Origin: Clostridia bacterium
Lineage (GTDB): Bacteria; Bacillota; Clostridia; Oscillospirales; CAG-272
Direction: 5' to 3'
Assembly (NCBI GenBank): GCA_017452335.1
Contig: JAFTMP010000162.1
Coordinates: 1-9,765 of the forward strand
Length of the DNA stretch: 9,765 nucleotides
Shown: piece by piece, positions 1 to 6,751 of the stretch
Position numbering within the stretch: the stretch's first letter is position 1
Layout of the letters: each line of letters begins with the position of its first letter
Translations under genes and position numbers: made by a program
Notes under the pieces: model-generated
The model's input: the letters and a program-made list of their open reading frames with translations, nothing else
What the model was told of the DNA's origin: nothing
The model's database searches: none

Positions 1-1
1 C

Positions 2-1693
2 TATAAATTATATGATGAACAGCTTCGCTCCTCAAGTGCTCTTGATTTTGATGACATCATCCGCATGGCAGTAAAACTGCTGAGAAGCGATGAGAGCGTG
101 CGGGACTTTTACAGAAAGAAATTCCGTTACATCTGCATTGACGAGTATCAGGATACCAACAAGGCGCAGTTTGAGCTGGCGCGCCTGCTGACGGGCGAGG
201 CGTGCAATCTGATGGTGGTGGGCGACGACGACCAGTCCATCTACCGCTTCAGAGGCGCCACCATTGAAAATATTTTGCAGTTTGATAAGCTCTTTGAGCA
301 GGCAAGAGTGGTGAAGTTAGAGCAAAACTACCGCTCCACCTCCAATATTCTGGACGCCGCCAACGCGGTGATCGGAAACAACCAAGGCAGACATGAAAAA
401 AAGCTGTGGTGTAAAGGACAGCAAGGGGAGCTGCTTACCCTCAAGCGTCTGGAAAATCAGAACGACGAGGCGCGCTATATCGTCAATAAGATCAGTGCCC
501 AAACGGGGCAGAGCGGAAGCAGAAAGTTTTCCGATTTTGCGGTGCTCTACCGTATGAACGCCCAATCAAACGCGCTGGAGAACGCCTTTGCCCGCAGCGG
601 CATTCCTTATAGGATCTTGGGCGGAACCCGCTTCTACGAGCGCAAGGAGATCAAGGACATCATTGCGTATCTTTGCGTGGTCAACAATCCGGGGGATGAT
701 CTGAGATTACAGCGCATCATCAACGAGCCCAAGAGAAAGATCGGAAACTCCACCGTTTCGGCTGTGGAGGACATCGCAAGAGTGGAGGGCACCTCCATGT
801 TTGCGGTGATGGAGCGGGCGGAAAATTATCCCGCGCTTGCCAAAGCGGCGGCAAAGCTGGGGGCGTTCTGCGCGCTGATCCGTAATCTGCAAAAGATCGG
901 AAGCACACAGCCTTTGCCCGTGCTCTTTGAAAGAACCATTGAGGACAGCGGCTATATGGCGATGTTGCTCTCGGAAGGCATCAGCGAGATCGACCGTCTG
1001 GAGAACGTGCGGGAGCTGGTGTCAAACGCCGTGGAATACGCCGAAAAGCAGGAGAACGCCACCTTGAACGGCTTCCTTGAAGAGGTGGCGCTGGTCAGCG
1101 ATATTGATAAATATGATGAAAGTGCAGACGCGGTGGTGATGATGACGGTCCACTCTGCCAAGGGCTTGGAGTTCCCGGTGGTGTTCTTACCCGGCATGGA
1201 GGATGGGATCTTCCCCGGAATGAGCGCTATTTCCCAGCCCAGAGAGCTGGAGGAGGAACGGCGTCTTGCCTACGTTGCCATTACCAGAGCCAAGGAAAAG
1301 GTGTATCTGACCCATGCAAGAGAGCGTATGCTCTTCGGACATACCCAGTATAACCATCTTTCCCGCTTTGTAAAGGAGATCCCCGAACAGCTCATCTCCA
1401 ACGAGACCGAGCAAAGCTTTAACCGAGCCCGTTCTATTGCCAACCGCAAGGAAGAGCTGATGAACAATGCCAGAAGCAGGGTGCTTGGCGAAAAGGTCGA
1501 GATGCCCGTGGCGAAAAAGGTTGAAAGCACCCATTTTGCTCAGGGCGATCGGGTATTGCACTCCACCTTTGGTCAAGGAGAGATCCTTAGCGCAACGCCT
1601 ATGGGGGCAGACGTACTGTATGAGATCAACTTTGCAACGGTGGGAGTCAAAAAGCTCATGGGCAATTATGCAAGGCTGAAAAAGGAGTCTTGA
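2..1693 (+). CDS. pcrA: ATP-dependent DNA helicase PcrA/UvrD (5' truncated by window edge)
   Basis: Superfamily 1A 3'-5' DNA helicase, which unwinds DNA in nucleotide-excision and mismatch repair, in plasmid replication and when removing RecA or stalled polymerase. The reading frame is open to the window edge: the bases before the first ATG at 65 encode LDFDDII, the conserved stretch ahead of motif II, so 65 is not the start. About 563 codons of a usual 720-750 are present; the Walker A part lies outside. Visible motifs are II (DEYQDTN, 139-159), III (GDDDQSIYRFRGA, 221-259), IV (LEQNYRS, 317-337), V (TVHSAKGLEF, 1145-1174) and VI (EEERRLAYVAITRAK, 1250-1294). The C-terminal GDRVLHSTFGQGEI (1544-1585) matches the Tudor-like RNA-polymerase-binding tail typical of PcrA, favouring PcrA over Rep. 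The stop is followed at once by a strong terminator, so it is the last gene of its transcript. Confidence 0.95.
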   Translation, partial: YKLYDEQLRSSSALDFDDIIRMAVKLLRSDESVRDFYRKKFRYICIDEYQDTNKAQFELARLLTGEACNLMVVGDDDQSIYRFRGATIENILQFDKLFEQARVVKLEQNYRSTSNILDAANAVIGNNQGRHEKKLWCKGQQGELLTLKRLENQNDEARYIVNKISAQTGQSGSRKFSDFAVLYRMNAQSNALENAFARSGIPYRILGGTRFYERKEIKDIIAYLCVVNNPGDDLRLQRIINEPKRKIGNSTVSAVEDIARVEGTSMFAVMERAENYPALAKAAAKLGAFCALIRNLQKIGSTQPLPVLFERTIEDSGYMAMLLSEGISEIDRLENVRELVSNAVEYAEKQENATLNGFLEEVALVSDIDKYDESADAVVMMTVHSAKGLEFPVVFLPGMEDGIFPGMSAISQPRELEEERRLAYVAITRAKEKVYLTHARERMLFGHTQYNHLSRFVKEIPEQLISNETEQSFNRARSIANRKEELMNNARSRVLGEKVEMPVAKKVESTHFAQGDRVLHSTFGQGEILSATPMGADVLYEINFATVGVKKLMGNYARLKKES

Positions 1694-1707
1694 TGCTTGA
1701 AAACCGC

Positions 1708-1748
1708 AAACGGACGAAAGGTGTTTTTGGCACCTTTCGTCCGTTTTT
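1708..1748 (+). terminator. Rho-independent terminator of pcrA
   Basis: A 16-bp perfect stem (1708-1723 with 1731-1746), a 7-nt loop and a T-run ending at 1748, starting 15 nt after the pcrA stop codon. The A-run on the left arm gives it some potential on the minus strand too, but no minus-strand gene ends here. Confidence 0.93.
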
Positions 1749-1926
1749 GTCATAAACGATTGATGCACCGCGCCCGCCGACCCACATATACTGTACGGAG
1801 GCAGATATCACAAAGAAGCCGAAAAACAGGATGTAATGGAAAAAAATTCCACAAAAATCCGGTGAAAAGCCTAAAAAAGTTCAAAAATACGTTACAAAAC
1901 TGTAGGAAACTAAAGCAAAAAAGGTA
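1749..1926. other. Gene-free AT-rich gap between pcrA terminator and lipoprotein promoter
   Basis: The gap between the pcrA stop and the next start codon is 314 nt. Apart from the terminator and promoter listed separately, this part has no convincing coding region. The open frame 1697-1930 has no ribosome binding site and gives a Lys/Arg-rich nonsense protein. From about 1840 to 1925 the plus strand is very A-rich, as is common just upstream of strong promoters (UP-element-like). No stable RNA fold or named RNA family was recognised. Confidence 0.5.
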
Positions 1927-1955
1927 TTGACAAAACGGCTTGTCTGTGGTATCAT
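1927..1955 (+). promoter_or_regulatory. Sigma-A-type promoter of the 285-aa lipoprotein gene
   Basis: Perfect -35 TTGACA at 1927-1932, a 17-bp spacer, and -10 TATCAT at 1950-1955. Transcription is expected near 1962, giving a leader of about 45 nt before the ATG at 2008. The A-rich sequence just upstream would strengthen it. The same -10 hexamer and spacing occur at 6723-6751 before the tandem protease genes. Confidence 0.8.
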
Positions 1956-1994
1956 AACTGTGGTGCAAACGCACACAATCAAATTTATATTTTT

Positions 1995-2000
1995 GGAGGA
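1995..2000 (+). promoter_or_regulatory. Ribosome binding site fixing the lipoprotein start
   Basis: GGAGGA at 1995-2000 lies 7 nt before ATG 2008. The frame is open further upstream to a TTG at 1927, but that TTG is part of the -35 box, so only the ATG at 2008 is tenable. Confidence 0.88.
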
Positions 2001-2007
2001 AACAAAA

Positions 2008-2865
2008 ATGACCAAACGCATTCTTGCTCTGGTAATGGCTGTTCTGTTCGCTCTGACCTGCTCCGTTATGGTAGCTTGCAGCAACACCACTACCGCACCC
2101 GAAGAAGAAACCTCTTCCCCTGCTGGCAGCGAAACCGGTAAGGAAGAATCCAAGTCCGAAGCTCCCGTAGTTTCTGAAAAGCCCTCTAACGATGCTTCTG
2201 AAGCTCCTGTAGTTTCTGATGAGCCCTCTGAAGAGCCCTCTGAAGAGCCCTCTTCTCCCGAAGATGAGGTTACCGAGCCCACTCCCATGTACAGCACTGA
2301 GTGGCTGGATTGGCTGACCAACGTTGACATGGGCGACACCTATCCCATGGTTTACTCCGGCGGTCTGTATGGCGGCATGAAGTATGGTCCCACCGAAGAG
2401 GACAAGGCTAACCAGAGCCCCTCTGCTTTCGAGCTGTGGCCCTACACCGCTGGCGATCTGTCCACCGTTGGTGAGAACGCTCACTTCCATATGTGCCTGA
2501 CCATGGACTCTTCCGAGTTCGACGGCACTCCCGGTATCGGTACTGAAGACTACGGCTACAAGTGGGTTGTATACTACAGAGAAATCGATTCTACCGATGA
2601 TTACATCAGATTCGAAGGCGCTCCTTGGGGTGCTATCACCTACGGTGACAACTACCTGTATCGTTTCGACGTTTACAGCGCAGGCTTCAAGCCCTCTCTG
2701 AAGGACGGCGGCACCAACACCTACCACATGATCTTCATCATTCTGGATGCTTCCACTGATGAACTGGTTATCTGGAGAGACGAAATGGTTGACTGGACCG
2801 ACTCTTCCGAGCTGTACCTTGCTGACGCTATCACTGCTGGCAAGATCACCAAGCACGCTGACTAA
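2008..2865 (+). CDS. Secreted lipoprotein of unknown function, Ser/Glu/Pro-rich linker plus C-terminal domain
   Basis: Predicted 285-aa cell-surface lipoprotein; I do not recognise the family. Residues 1-23 form a lipoprotein signal peptide (Lys-Arg, hydrophobic core, MVA before Cys24), so the mature protein should be lipidated at Cys24 by Lgt/Lsp and held on the outer face of the membrane. Residues 25-92 are a disordered Ser/Glu/Pro/Thr linker with internal repeats, probably spanning the cell wall. Residues 93-285 look globular: rich in Trp, Tyr, Asp and Gly with alternating polar/hydrophobic strands, suggesting a beta-rich fold, with no catalytic motif I can name. All 7 Asn codons are AAC and all 8 Phe codons are TTC, suggesting high expression, in line with its near-consensus promoter and strong SD. 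It is a single-gene transcript between a terminator of pcrA and a bidirectional terminator. A solute- or glycan-binding role is possible but unsupported. Confidence 0.85.
   Translation: MTKRILALVMAVLFALTCSVMVACSNTTTAPEEETSSPAGSETGKEESKSEAPVVSEKPSNDASEAPVVSDEPSEEPSEEPSSPEDEVTEPTPMYSTEWLDWLTNVDMGDTYPMVYSGGLYGGMKYGPTEEDKANQSPSAFELWPYTAGDLSTVGENAHFHMCLTMDSSEFDGTPGIGTEDYGYKWVVYYREIDSTDDYIRFEGAPWGAITYGDNYLYRFDVYSAGFKPSLKDGGTNTYHMIFIILDASTDELVIWRDEMVDWTDSSELYLADAITAGKITKHAD
2155..2253 (+). repeat. In-frame tandem repeats encoding the lipoprotein linker
   Basis: Two copies of a 42-bp (14-residue) unit at 2155-2196 and 2197-2238, both beginning SEAPVVS at residues 50 and 64. They run into a 12-bp repeat GAGCCCTCTGAA at 2221-2232 and 2233-2244, with a partial third copy at 2245-2253. 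All units are multiples of three, so copy-number change would keep the frame and only alter linker length. Confidence 0.85.
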
Positions 2866-2886
2866 TATTTGCGTGACCAATCAAAC

Positions 2887-2919
2887 ATAAAAAATCGCCA
2901 CCCTCGGGTGGCGATTTTT
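2887..2919. terminator. Bidirectional terminator between convergent lipoprotein and symporter genes
   Basis: A perfect 13-bp stem, 2891-2903 with 2906-2918, closes a very tight loop. It is preceded by an A-run and followed by a T-run. On the plus strand it ends the lipoprotein transcript 22 nt after its stop. On the minus strand it lies 26 nt past the symporter stop with its own U-tract, so it should serve both. Confidence 0.9.
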
Positions 2920-2944
2920 ACGTTTCCCATGCAAAAGTACAAGG

Positions 2945-4228
2945 TTACATGCTTTTTGAAGATCCGCCCATGGAAAGAAGGCGGATCTCTTTTCTTTTTA
3001 AAAACAGTGCATGCAGATTTAAATGTGTCATGCAGGCAATCACCCCATCGGATATCTGCCAAAGAAGGTCACCCGAAAAACAGGGTGCCAAGAGAATACA
3101 TAGGCAGAAGAGCGCCATAAAGAGGGAGCGGATGATGGTGTTGCGGGTCAAGTAGGAAATGCTTTGCTTGGCGTAAAAAGCCCAGCAGATCAGCGTGGCA
3201 AGGACAAAGAAGAAAAGTGCCGGCAGATAGAGCCACTGCGCGGCCCTTCCAAAGACAGAGGAAAGGGCACGAAGAACCATTTCGCCTCCCGAGGCGGCTG
3301 TGCGCGCATGGGGGCAGACCAGCACCGCAAAGCCGGTCAGCGAGCAGAGAAGCAGGGTGTCCACTGCCACCTCAAGCACTCCAAGCGCCCCTTGTGCGTC
3401 TGCGCTTTTAGAGCAGGATGCGGCGTGCGCCATGGGCGCGGTGCCGCATCCCGCTTCGTTTGAAAGAATGCCCCGTACGATCCCCAATCGGAGGACAGTG
3501 AGGGTGGATGCAAGAGAGCCGAGCAGGGAGCTTTTAAAAGAGAAGGCACCGCGGATAATTTCTTTCATCACATCGGGAAGTGCTGTGCGGTATTTGAAAA
3601 GTACGCAGAGACAAAGCACCACGTAAAGTAGGGTCATGAAGGGAACAATGAGTGCGGTTAGGTCAAAAAGCTTGTTTCCCTTTTTCAAAAGACAGCAGAC
3701 CATGATGGCAAACAGGGGAAGACAAATGAAAAGGGGCTGGGCGCCGAGAACCGAGGAAAAGGAATCGGCTATAGCGCGCACCTGCAGCACGCACCCCACG
3801 CTGAGGGCGCAAATACAGCACAGGACGGCAAAGAGGGTGGAACAGGGCTTTTTCATATAATACATGGCGCCCCCTACGGTCCCGTCAGCGCTTTTTTGCC
3901 GATGGTTCATGGACAGCAAAATTTCGGCGTATTTTACCACCATTGCCGCGCCTGCCGAGAGCCACATCCAAAAAAGGACGCCCGCACCCCCTTCCTTGAT
4001 CGCCGCCGCCACGCCCACGATGTTTCCCACGCCCAGCGTCCCTGCCAGCGCCATGCTTGCCGCTTTCAGCGGTGATTGTCCTGCTTTGTCCCGCTTTGAA
4101 AGACCGCGCAGGGAGGTGAAAAATCCCTTGAAGGGCTTGCCGTTCATGAAAAAGAAGAAATAGAGCCCTGCGATACACAGCAAAGCGGGCAATAGGATGC
4201 CCCCGCAGACAAATAGGATCAAGCGCAT
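2945..4228 (-). CDS. AGCS-family sodium (or proton):amino-acid symporter, compact form
   Basis: Integral membrane transporter of the alanine/glycine:cation symporter family (DagA/AlsT type), expected to import small neutral amino acids with Na+ or H+. 427 aa, a little shorter than the usual 440-490. Family marks seen are LAGTLGVGNIVGVAAAI near residue 60, FWMWLSAGAAMVVKYAE, DGTVGGAMYYM, and LSNEAGCGTAPMAHAA followed by LEVAVDTLLLCSLTGFAVL. About ten hydrophobic segments span the protein, ending near CMTHLNLHALFL. The ATG at 4228 was chosen because a Shine-Dalgarno site lies just upstream and the hydrophobic N-terminus aligns with family starts; the frame is open back to 4339, but that part is not family-like. 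The protein is unusually Cys-rich and its last 15 residues cover a hairpin (2960-2988). The gene is divergent from groES and convergent with the lipoprotein. The substrate cannot be read from sequence. Confidence 0.88.
   Translation of the reverse strand: MRLILFVCGGILLPALLCIAGLYFFFFMNGKPFKGFFTSLRGLSKRDKAGQSPLKAASMALAGTLGVGNIVGVAAAIKEGGAGVLFWMWLSAGAAMVVKYAEILLSMNHRQKSADGTVGGAMYYMKKPCSTLFAVLCCICALSVGCVLQVRAIADSFSSVLGAQPLFICLPLFAIMVCCLLKKGNKLFDLTALIVPFMTLLYVVLCLCVLFKYRTALPDVMKEIIRGAFSFKSSLLGSLASTLTVLRLGIVRGILSNEAGCGTAPMAHAASCSKSADAQGALGVLEVAVDTLLLCSLTGFAVLVCPHARTAASGGEMVLRALSSVFGRAAQWLYLPALFFFVLATLICWAFYAKQSISYLTRNTIIRSLFMALFCLCILLAPCFSGDLLWQISDGVIACMTHLNLHALFLKRKEIRLLSMGGSSKSM
2960..2999 (+). 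other. Hairpin plus T-rich tract inside the 3' end of the symporter gene
   Basis: A perfect 9-bp stem (2960-2968 with 2980-2988), an 11-nt loop and a tract of mostly T at 2989-2999. On the plus strand this resembles a weak second terminator backing up 2887-2919. It is antisense to, and overlaps, the last codons of the symporter. On the minus strand the hairpin has no U-tract after it. Confidence 0.5.
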
Positions 4229-4230
4229 AG

Positions 4231-4238
4231 CTCCTCCC
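4231..4238 (-). promoter_or_regulatory. Ribosome binding site deciding the symporter start
   Basis: On the minus strand GGGAGGAG lies just before ATG 4228, with only 4 nt between its GGAGG core and the ATG. This is closer than the 7-9 nt used by the other genes here, but it is the only good site near a plausible start. Confidence 0.65.
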
Positions 4239-4332
4239 GTACGGTGCTTTTTGAAAAAATTTCCCCATGAACAGCGGGGATGGTTGTATTCATATGAAAA
4301 AATGGGGCGAAAAAGACGCGAAAAGCAAAAAA

Positions 4333-4341
4333 TTAGCACTC
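4333..4341. promoter_or_regulatory. Orphan CIRCE half-site in the symporter/groES divergent region
   Basis: TTAGCACTC at 4333-4341 is an exact copy of the left arm of the CIRCE operator found at 4428-4454. The position where the right arm should be (4351-4359) does not match. It is either a decayed operator, an accessory HrcA contact or chance. It lies just downstream of the possible minus-strand promoter. Confidence 0.45.
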
Positions 4342-4350
4342 TGCTTCCAA

Positions 4351-4380
4351 AAAATATGTGAACATCCTGTTAAATTCCAA
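4351..4380 (-). promoter_or_regulatory. Possible weak promoter of the symporter gene
   Basis: On the minus strand TTGGAA (4380-4375), an 18-bp spacer and TATTTT (4356-4351) could act as a weak promoter. Transcription would start near 4344, giving a leader of about 115 nt. Both boxes depart from consensus and the region is AT-rich, so a chance match is quite possible. Confidence 0.25.
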
Positions 4381-4388
4381 AAAAACAC

Positions 4389-4416
4389 TTGAAAATTTCA
4401 AATTGTGTGCTATAAT
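4389..4416 (+). promoter_or_regulatory. groESL promoter
   Basis: -35 TTGAAA at 4389-4394, a 16-bp spacer and a perfect -10 TATAAT at 4411-4416 carrying the extended TGC in front. The expected start near 4423 puts the CIRCE operator immediately downstream, the usual arrangement for HrcA repression. Confidence 0.9.
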
Positions 4417-4424
4417 ATATACAG

Positions 4425-4457
4425 TTTTTAGCACTCCGACAAAATGAGTGCTAAAAA
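4425..4457. promoter_or_regulatory. CIRCE operator (HrcA binding site)
   Basis: Exact consensus inverted repeat TTAGCACTC (4428-4436), 9-nt spacer, GAGTGCTAA (4446-4454). The palindrome extends by three T:A pairs on each side, giving 12-bp arms. HrcA is known to bind this site and repress class I heat-shock genes until unfolded protein titrates the chaperonin. Its place just after the promoter implies that it controls groESL directly. Confidence 0.97.
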
Positions 4458-4505
4458 CCAAAGCTTGAATTTATTCTTATGAGAAATAAATAGGAGGAAC
4501 AAACA

Positions 4506-4790
4506 ATGACATTGAAACCCCTTTCGGACCGTGTGGTTCTGAAGATGACCGAAGTGGAAGAGACCACTAAGAGCGGCATTATTCTCTCGGGTACCAGCAA
4601 GGAAAAGCCCCAGGTGGCTGTGGTCGTGGCTGTAGGTCCCGGCGAAATGGTTGAAGGAACACTTGTGCCCATGACTGTGAAGGTTGGTGACAAGGTGATC
4701 ACCGCACAGTATGCGGGAAGCACTGTAAAGCTGGATGGCGAAGAATATCTGATCGTAAAGCAGGACGAGATCCTGGCGATCGTTGAATAA
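4506..4790 (+). CDS. groES: Co-chaperonin GroES (Hsp10)
   Basis: 94-aa co-chaperonin, normal length, that caps the GroEL ring as a heptamer and encloses folding clients in the cytoplasm. The N-terminus LKPLSDRVVLK is typical. The mobile loop spans about residues 17-34 and contains GIIL (24-27), the hydrophobic tip that docks on GroEL. The VGPGE turn and the C-terminal EYLIVKQDEILAIVE are family features. An AGGAGG site at 4492-4497 sits 8 nt before the ATG. It is the first gene of the operon, 26 nt before groEL, and is controlled by the CIRCE site in its leader. Confidence 0.98.
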   Translation: MTLKPLSDRVVLKMTEVEETTKSGIILSGTSKEKPQVAVVVAVGPGEMVEGTLVPMTVKVGDKVITAQYAGSTVKLDGEEYLIVKQDEILAIVE

Positions 4791-4816
4791 ATAAGAGATA
4801 ACGGAGGTACGAAGAA

Positions 4817-6451
4817 ATGGCAAAGGAAATTGCATACGGCGGCGAAGCAAGAGCGAAGCTGCTTGCAGGTATTGATAAGCTGGCTGACACTGTAAAGGTA
4901 ACCCTTGGCCCCAAGGGCAGAAATGTGGTACTGGATAAGAAGTACGGCGCACCTCTGATCACCAATGACGGTGTAACCATCGCAAAGGAGATCGAGCTGG
5001 AAGACGCTATGGAAAACATGGGCGCACAGCTTGTAAAGGAAGTAGCAACCAAGACCAACGATGCGGCAGGTGACGGTACCACCACCGCAACTCTGCTGGC
5101 ACAGGCATTCATCCACGAGGGCATGAAGAACGTGACCGCAGGTGCTAACCCCATGGTTTTGCGCAAGGGTATCCAAAAGGCAGTGGACGCGGCTGTTGTG
5201 GCACTGCAGGCAAACTCCCAGAAGGTAAACGGCACGGAGGACATTGCAAGAGTTGGTACTGTTTCTGCAGGTGATGCTGAAATCGGCAGACAGATCGCAG
5301 AGGCAATGGAAAAGGTAACCGCTGACGGCGTGATCACCGTAGAAGAGTCCAAGACCGCGCAGACCTATATCGACGTGGTAAAGGGCATGAAGTTTGACCG
5401 CGGCTATCTGTCTCCCTACATGGTGACCGATACCGATAAGATGGAAGCCTCCATCAGCGATGCATACGTGCTGGTAACCGACAAGAAGATCTCCAACATC
5501 CAGGATCTTCTCCCTCTGCTGGAGCAGTTGGTTCAGTGCGGCGGCAAGCTGCTGATCGTGGCTGAGGATGTGGAAGGCGAAGCGCTGACCACCCTGGTGC
5601 TCAACAAGCTCAGAGGCGTGTTCAACTGCGTAGCAGTAAAGGCGCCCGGCTTTGGCGACAGAAGAAAGGAAATGCTCAAGGACATCGCAACCCTGACCGG
5701 TGCTGAAGTGATCACTGCAGATCTGGGTCTGGAGCTGAAGGAAACCACCATTATGCAGCTGGGTCGTGCAGACCAGGTGAAGGTGGATAAGGAATACACC
5801 ACCATCGTAGGCGGCAAGGGCGATCCCGAAGAGGTAAAGGCAAGAGTGGCGCAGATCCGTCAGAACATTGCCACCACCACCTCCGACTTTGACAGAGAAA
5901 AGCTGCAGGAGCGCCTTGCAAAGCTGGCAGGCGGCGTTGCAGTGATCAAGGTTGGTGCGGCTACCGAAGTGGAAATGAAGGAAAAGAAGCTGCGCATCGA
6001 GGACGCACTCAACGCAACCAGAGCGGCTGTGGAAGAGGGTATCGTTGCAGGCGGCGGTACTGCATATCTCAATGTCCTCAAGGACGTGCAGGCTCTCTTG
6101 AAGACCACCACCGGCGATGAAAAGACCGGTGTTCAGCTTGTGCTCAAGGCACTGGAAGCGCCTGTTAGACAGATCGCGGCAAACGCAGGCTTCGAGGGCT
6201 CTGTGATCGTGAACAAGATCGTTTCCTCCGGCAAGAAGAACTACGGCTTTGACGCGTACGCTGAAAAGTATGTGGATATGATCGCCGCAGGTATCGTTGA
6301 CCCCACCAAGGTGACCCGTTCCGCACTGCAGAATGCGGCATCCATCGCATCCACTGTGCTGACCACCGAGGCGCTGGTGGCTGACAAACCCGAGCCTGTA
6401 AAGGCAGATCCTGCCGCAGGTATGGGCGGCGGCATGGGCGGTATGTACTAA
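4817..6451 (+). CDS. groEL: Chaperonin GroEL (Hsp60)
   Basis: 544-aa ATP-driven chaperonin, full length, forming the tetradecameric folding chamber closed by GroES. The nucleotide site is intact: TLGPKGRN near residues 29-36, TNDGVT with Asp51, GDGTTT with Asp86-Thr90, and the hydrolytic Asp396 in IEDALNATRAAVEEG, followed by the VAGGG signature. The apical domain contains the usual GEALTTLVLNKLRG and KAPGFGDRRK segments. The C-terminus ends in the flexible GGMGGGMGGMY tail. A GGAGG site at 4803-4807 is 9 nt before the ATG. It is second in the heat-shock operon and is followed by a strong terminator. Nothing is missing or odd. Confidence 0.99.
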   Translation: MAKEIAYGGEARAKLLAGIDKLADTVKVTLGPKGRNVVLDKKYGAPLITNDGVTIAKEIELEDAMENMGAQLVKEVATKTNDAAGDGTTTATLLAQAFIHEGMKNVTAGANPMVLRKGIQKAVDAAVVALQANSQKVNGTEDIARVGTVSAGDAEIGRQIAEAMEKVTADGVITVEESKTAQTYIDVVKGMKFDRGYLSPYMVTDTDKMEASISDAYVLVTDKKISNIQDLLPLLEQLVQCGGKLLIVAEDVEGEALTTLVLNKLRGVFNCVAVKAPGFGDRRKEMLKDIATLTGAEVITADLGLELKETTIMQLGRADQVKVDKEYTTIVGGKGDPEEVKARVAQIRQNIATTTSDFDREKLQERLAKLAGGVAVIKVGAATEVEMKEKKLRIEDALNATRAAVEEGIVAGGGTAYLNVLKDVQALLKTTTGDEKTGVQLVLKALEAPVRQIAANAGFEGSVIVNKIVSSGKKNYGFDAYAEKYVDMIAAGIVDPTKVTRSALQNAASIASTVLTTEALVADKPEPVKADPAAGMGGGMGGMY

Positions 6452-6486
6452 TTTGTCCAACGATCCATTTAAAAAATAGCATTGTT

Positions 6487-6526
6487 AAAAAATCGGCAGG
6501 AAGTAATGCTTCCTGCCGATTTTTTT
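6487..6526 (+). terminator. Rho-independent terminator of groESL
   Basis: A perfect 13-bp GC-rich stem (6491-6503 with 6509-6521), extended by four A:T pairs, with a 5-nt loop and a T-run through 6526. It begins about 35 nt after the groEL stop. Confidence 0.94.
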
Positions 6527-6722
6527 ATGAGCGGGTGCGAGTTTTTGAAAATGGGTGGTGAATACTGTAATATTTGCAATGGATTTTCAAATATCGTCTA
6601 TTGTACGACGCTTTTTTTAGTGATAAAATAAAGGAAAGAGTACAGCTCTCTTGTGCAAACGTGTTCTTCTTATCAAATGTGCGGGTTTTGTGGGAAAAAG
6701 TATGTTTTTCTCCAATATTCCG
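6527..6722. other. Gene-free AT-rich gap upstream of the protease lipoprotein operon
   Basis: The gap between the groEL stop and the next start codon is 339 nt; this is the part between terminator and promoter. I see no open frame with a ribosome binding site on either strand, no tRNA and no known riboswitch. There are only small imperfect inverted repeats, such as an AAAAA/TTTTT pair around 6695-6709, which could be a protein site or chance. Confidence 0.5.
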
Positions 6723-6751
6723 TTGACTTTTTTGGGTGTTGATGGTATCAT
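6723..6751 (+). promoter_or_regulatory. Promoter of the tandem metalloprotease lipoprotein operon
   Basis: -35 TTGACT at 6723-6728, a 17-bp spacer and -10 TATCAT at 6746-6751, the same -10 and spacing as the promoter at 1927-1955. Transcription is expected near 6758, about 33 nt before the ATG at 6791. Confidence 0.72.

Noticed and set aside
1697..1930. A 77-codon plus-strand frame in the gap after pcrA
   Set aside because: It runs through the pcrA terminator, has no SD and is Lys/Arg-rich because the DNA is A-rich.
1750..2880. A 376-codon minus-strand open frame opposite the lipoprotein
   Set aside because: It has no ribosome binding site, crosses the promoter and linker repeats, and gives a low-complexity protein. 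The plus-strand gene has signal peptide, SD, promoter and terminator.
3164..3626. Plus-strand frames opposite the symporter
   Set aside because: They are antisense shadows of a clear membrane transporter, have no SD and encode Arg/Pro-rich products without any domain.
4229..4339. N-terminal extension of the symporter to a GTG at 4339
   Set aside because: The extra 37 residues do not resemble the family, the GTG sits inside the CIRCE half-site, and a good SD precedes the ATG at 4228.
4451..6460. A 669-codon open frame on the minus strand covering groES and groEL
   Set aside because: It lies fully antisense to two certain genes. Its Cys/His/Leu-rich product has no domain, and the gap in stop codons follows from the codon bias of groESL.
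1968..6664. The shared string TGCAAACG near 1965-1972 and 6654-6661 as a regulator site
   Set aside because: It lies downstream of one promoter and upstream of the other, the flanking bases differ, and eight bases is too short to exclude chance.
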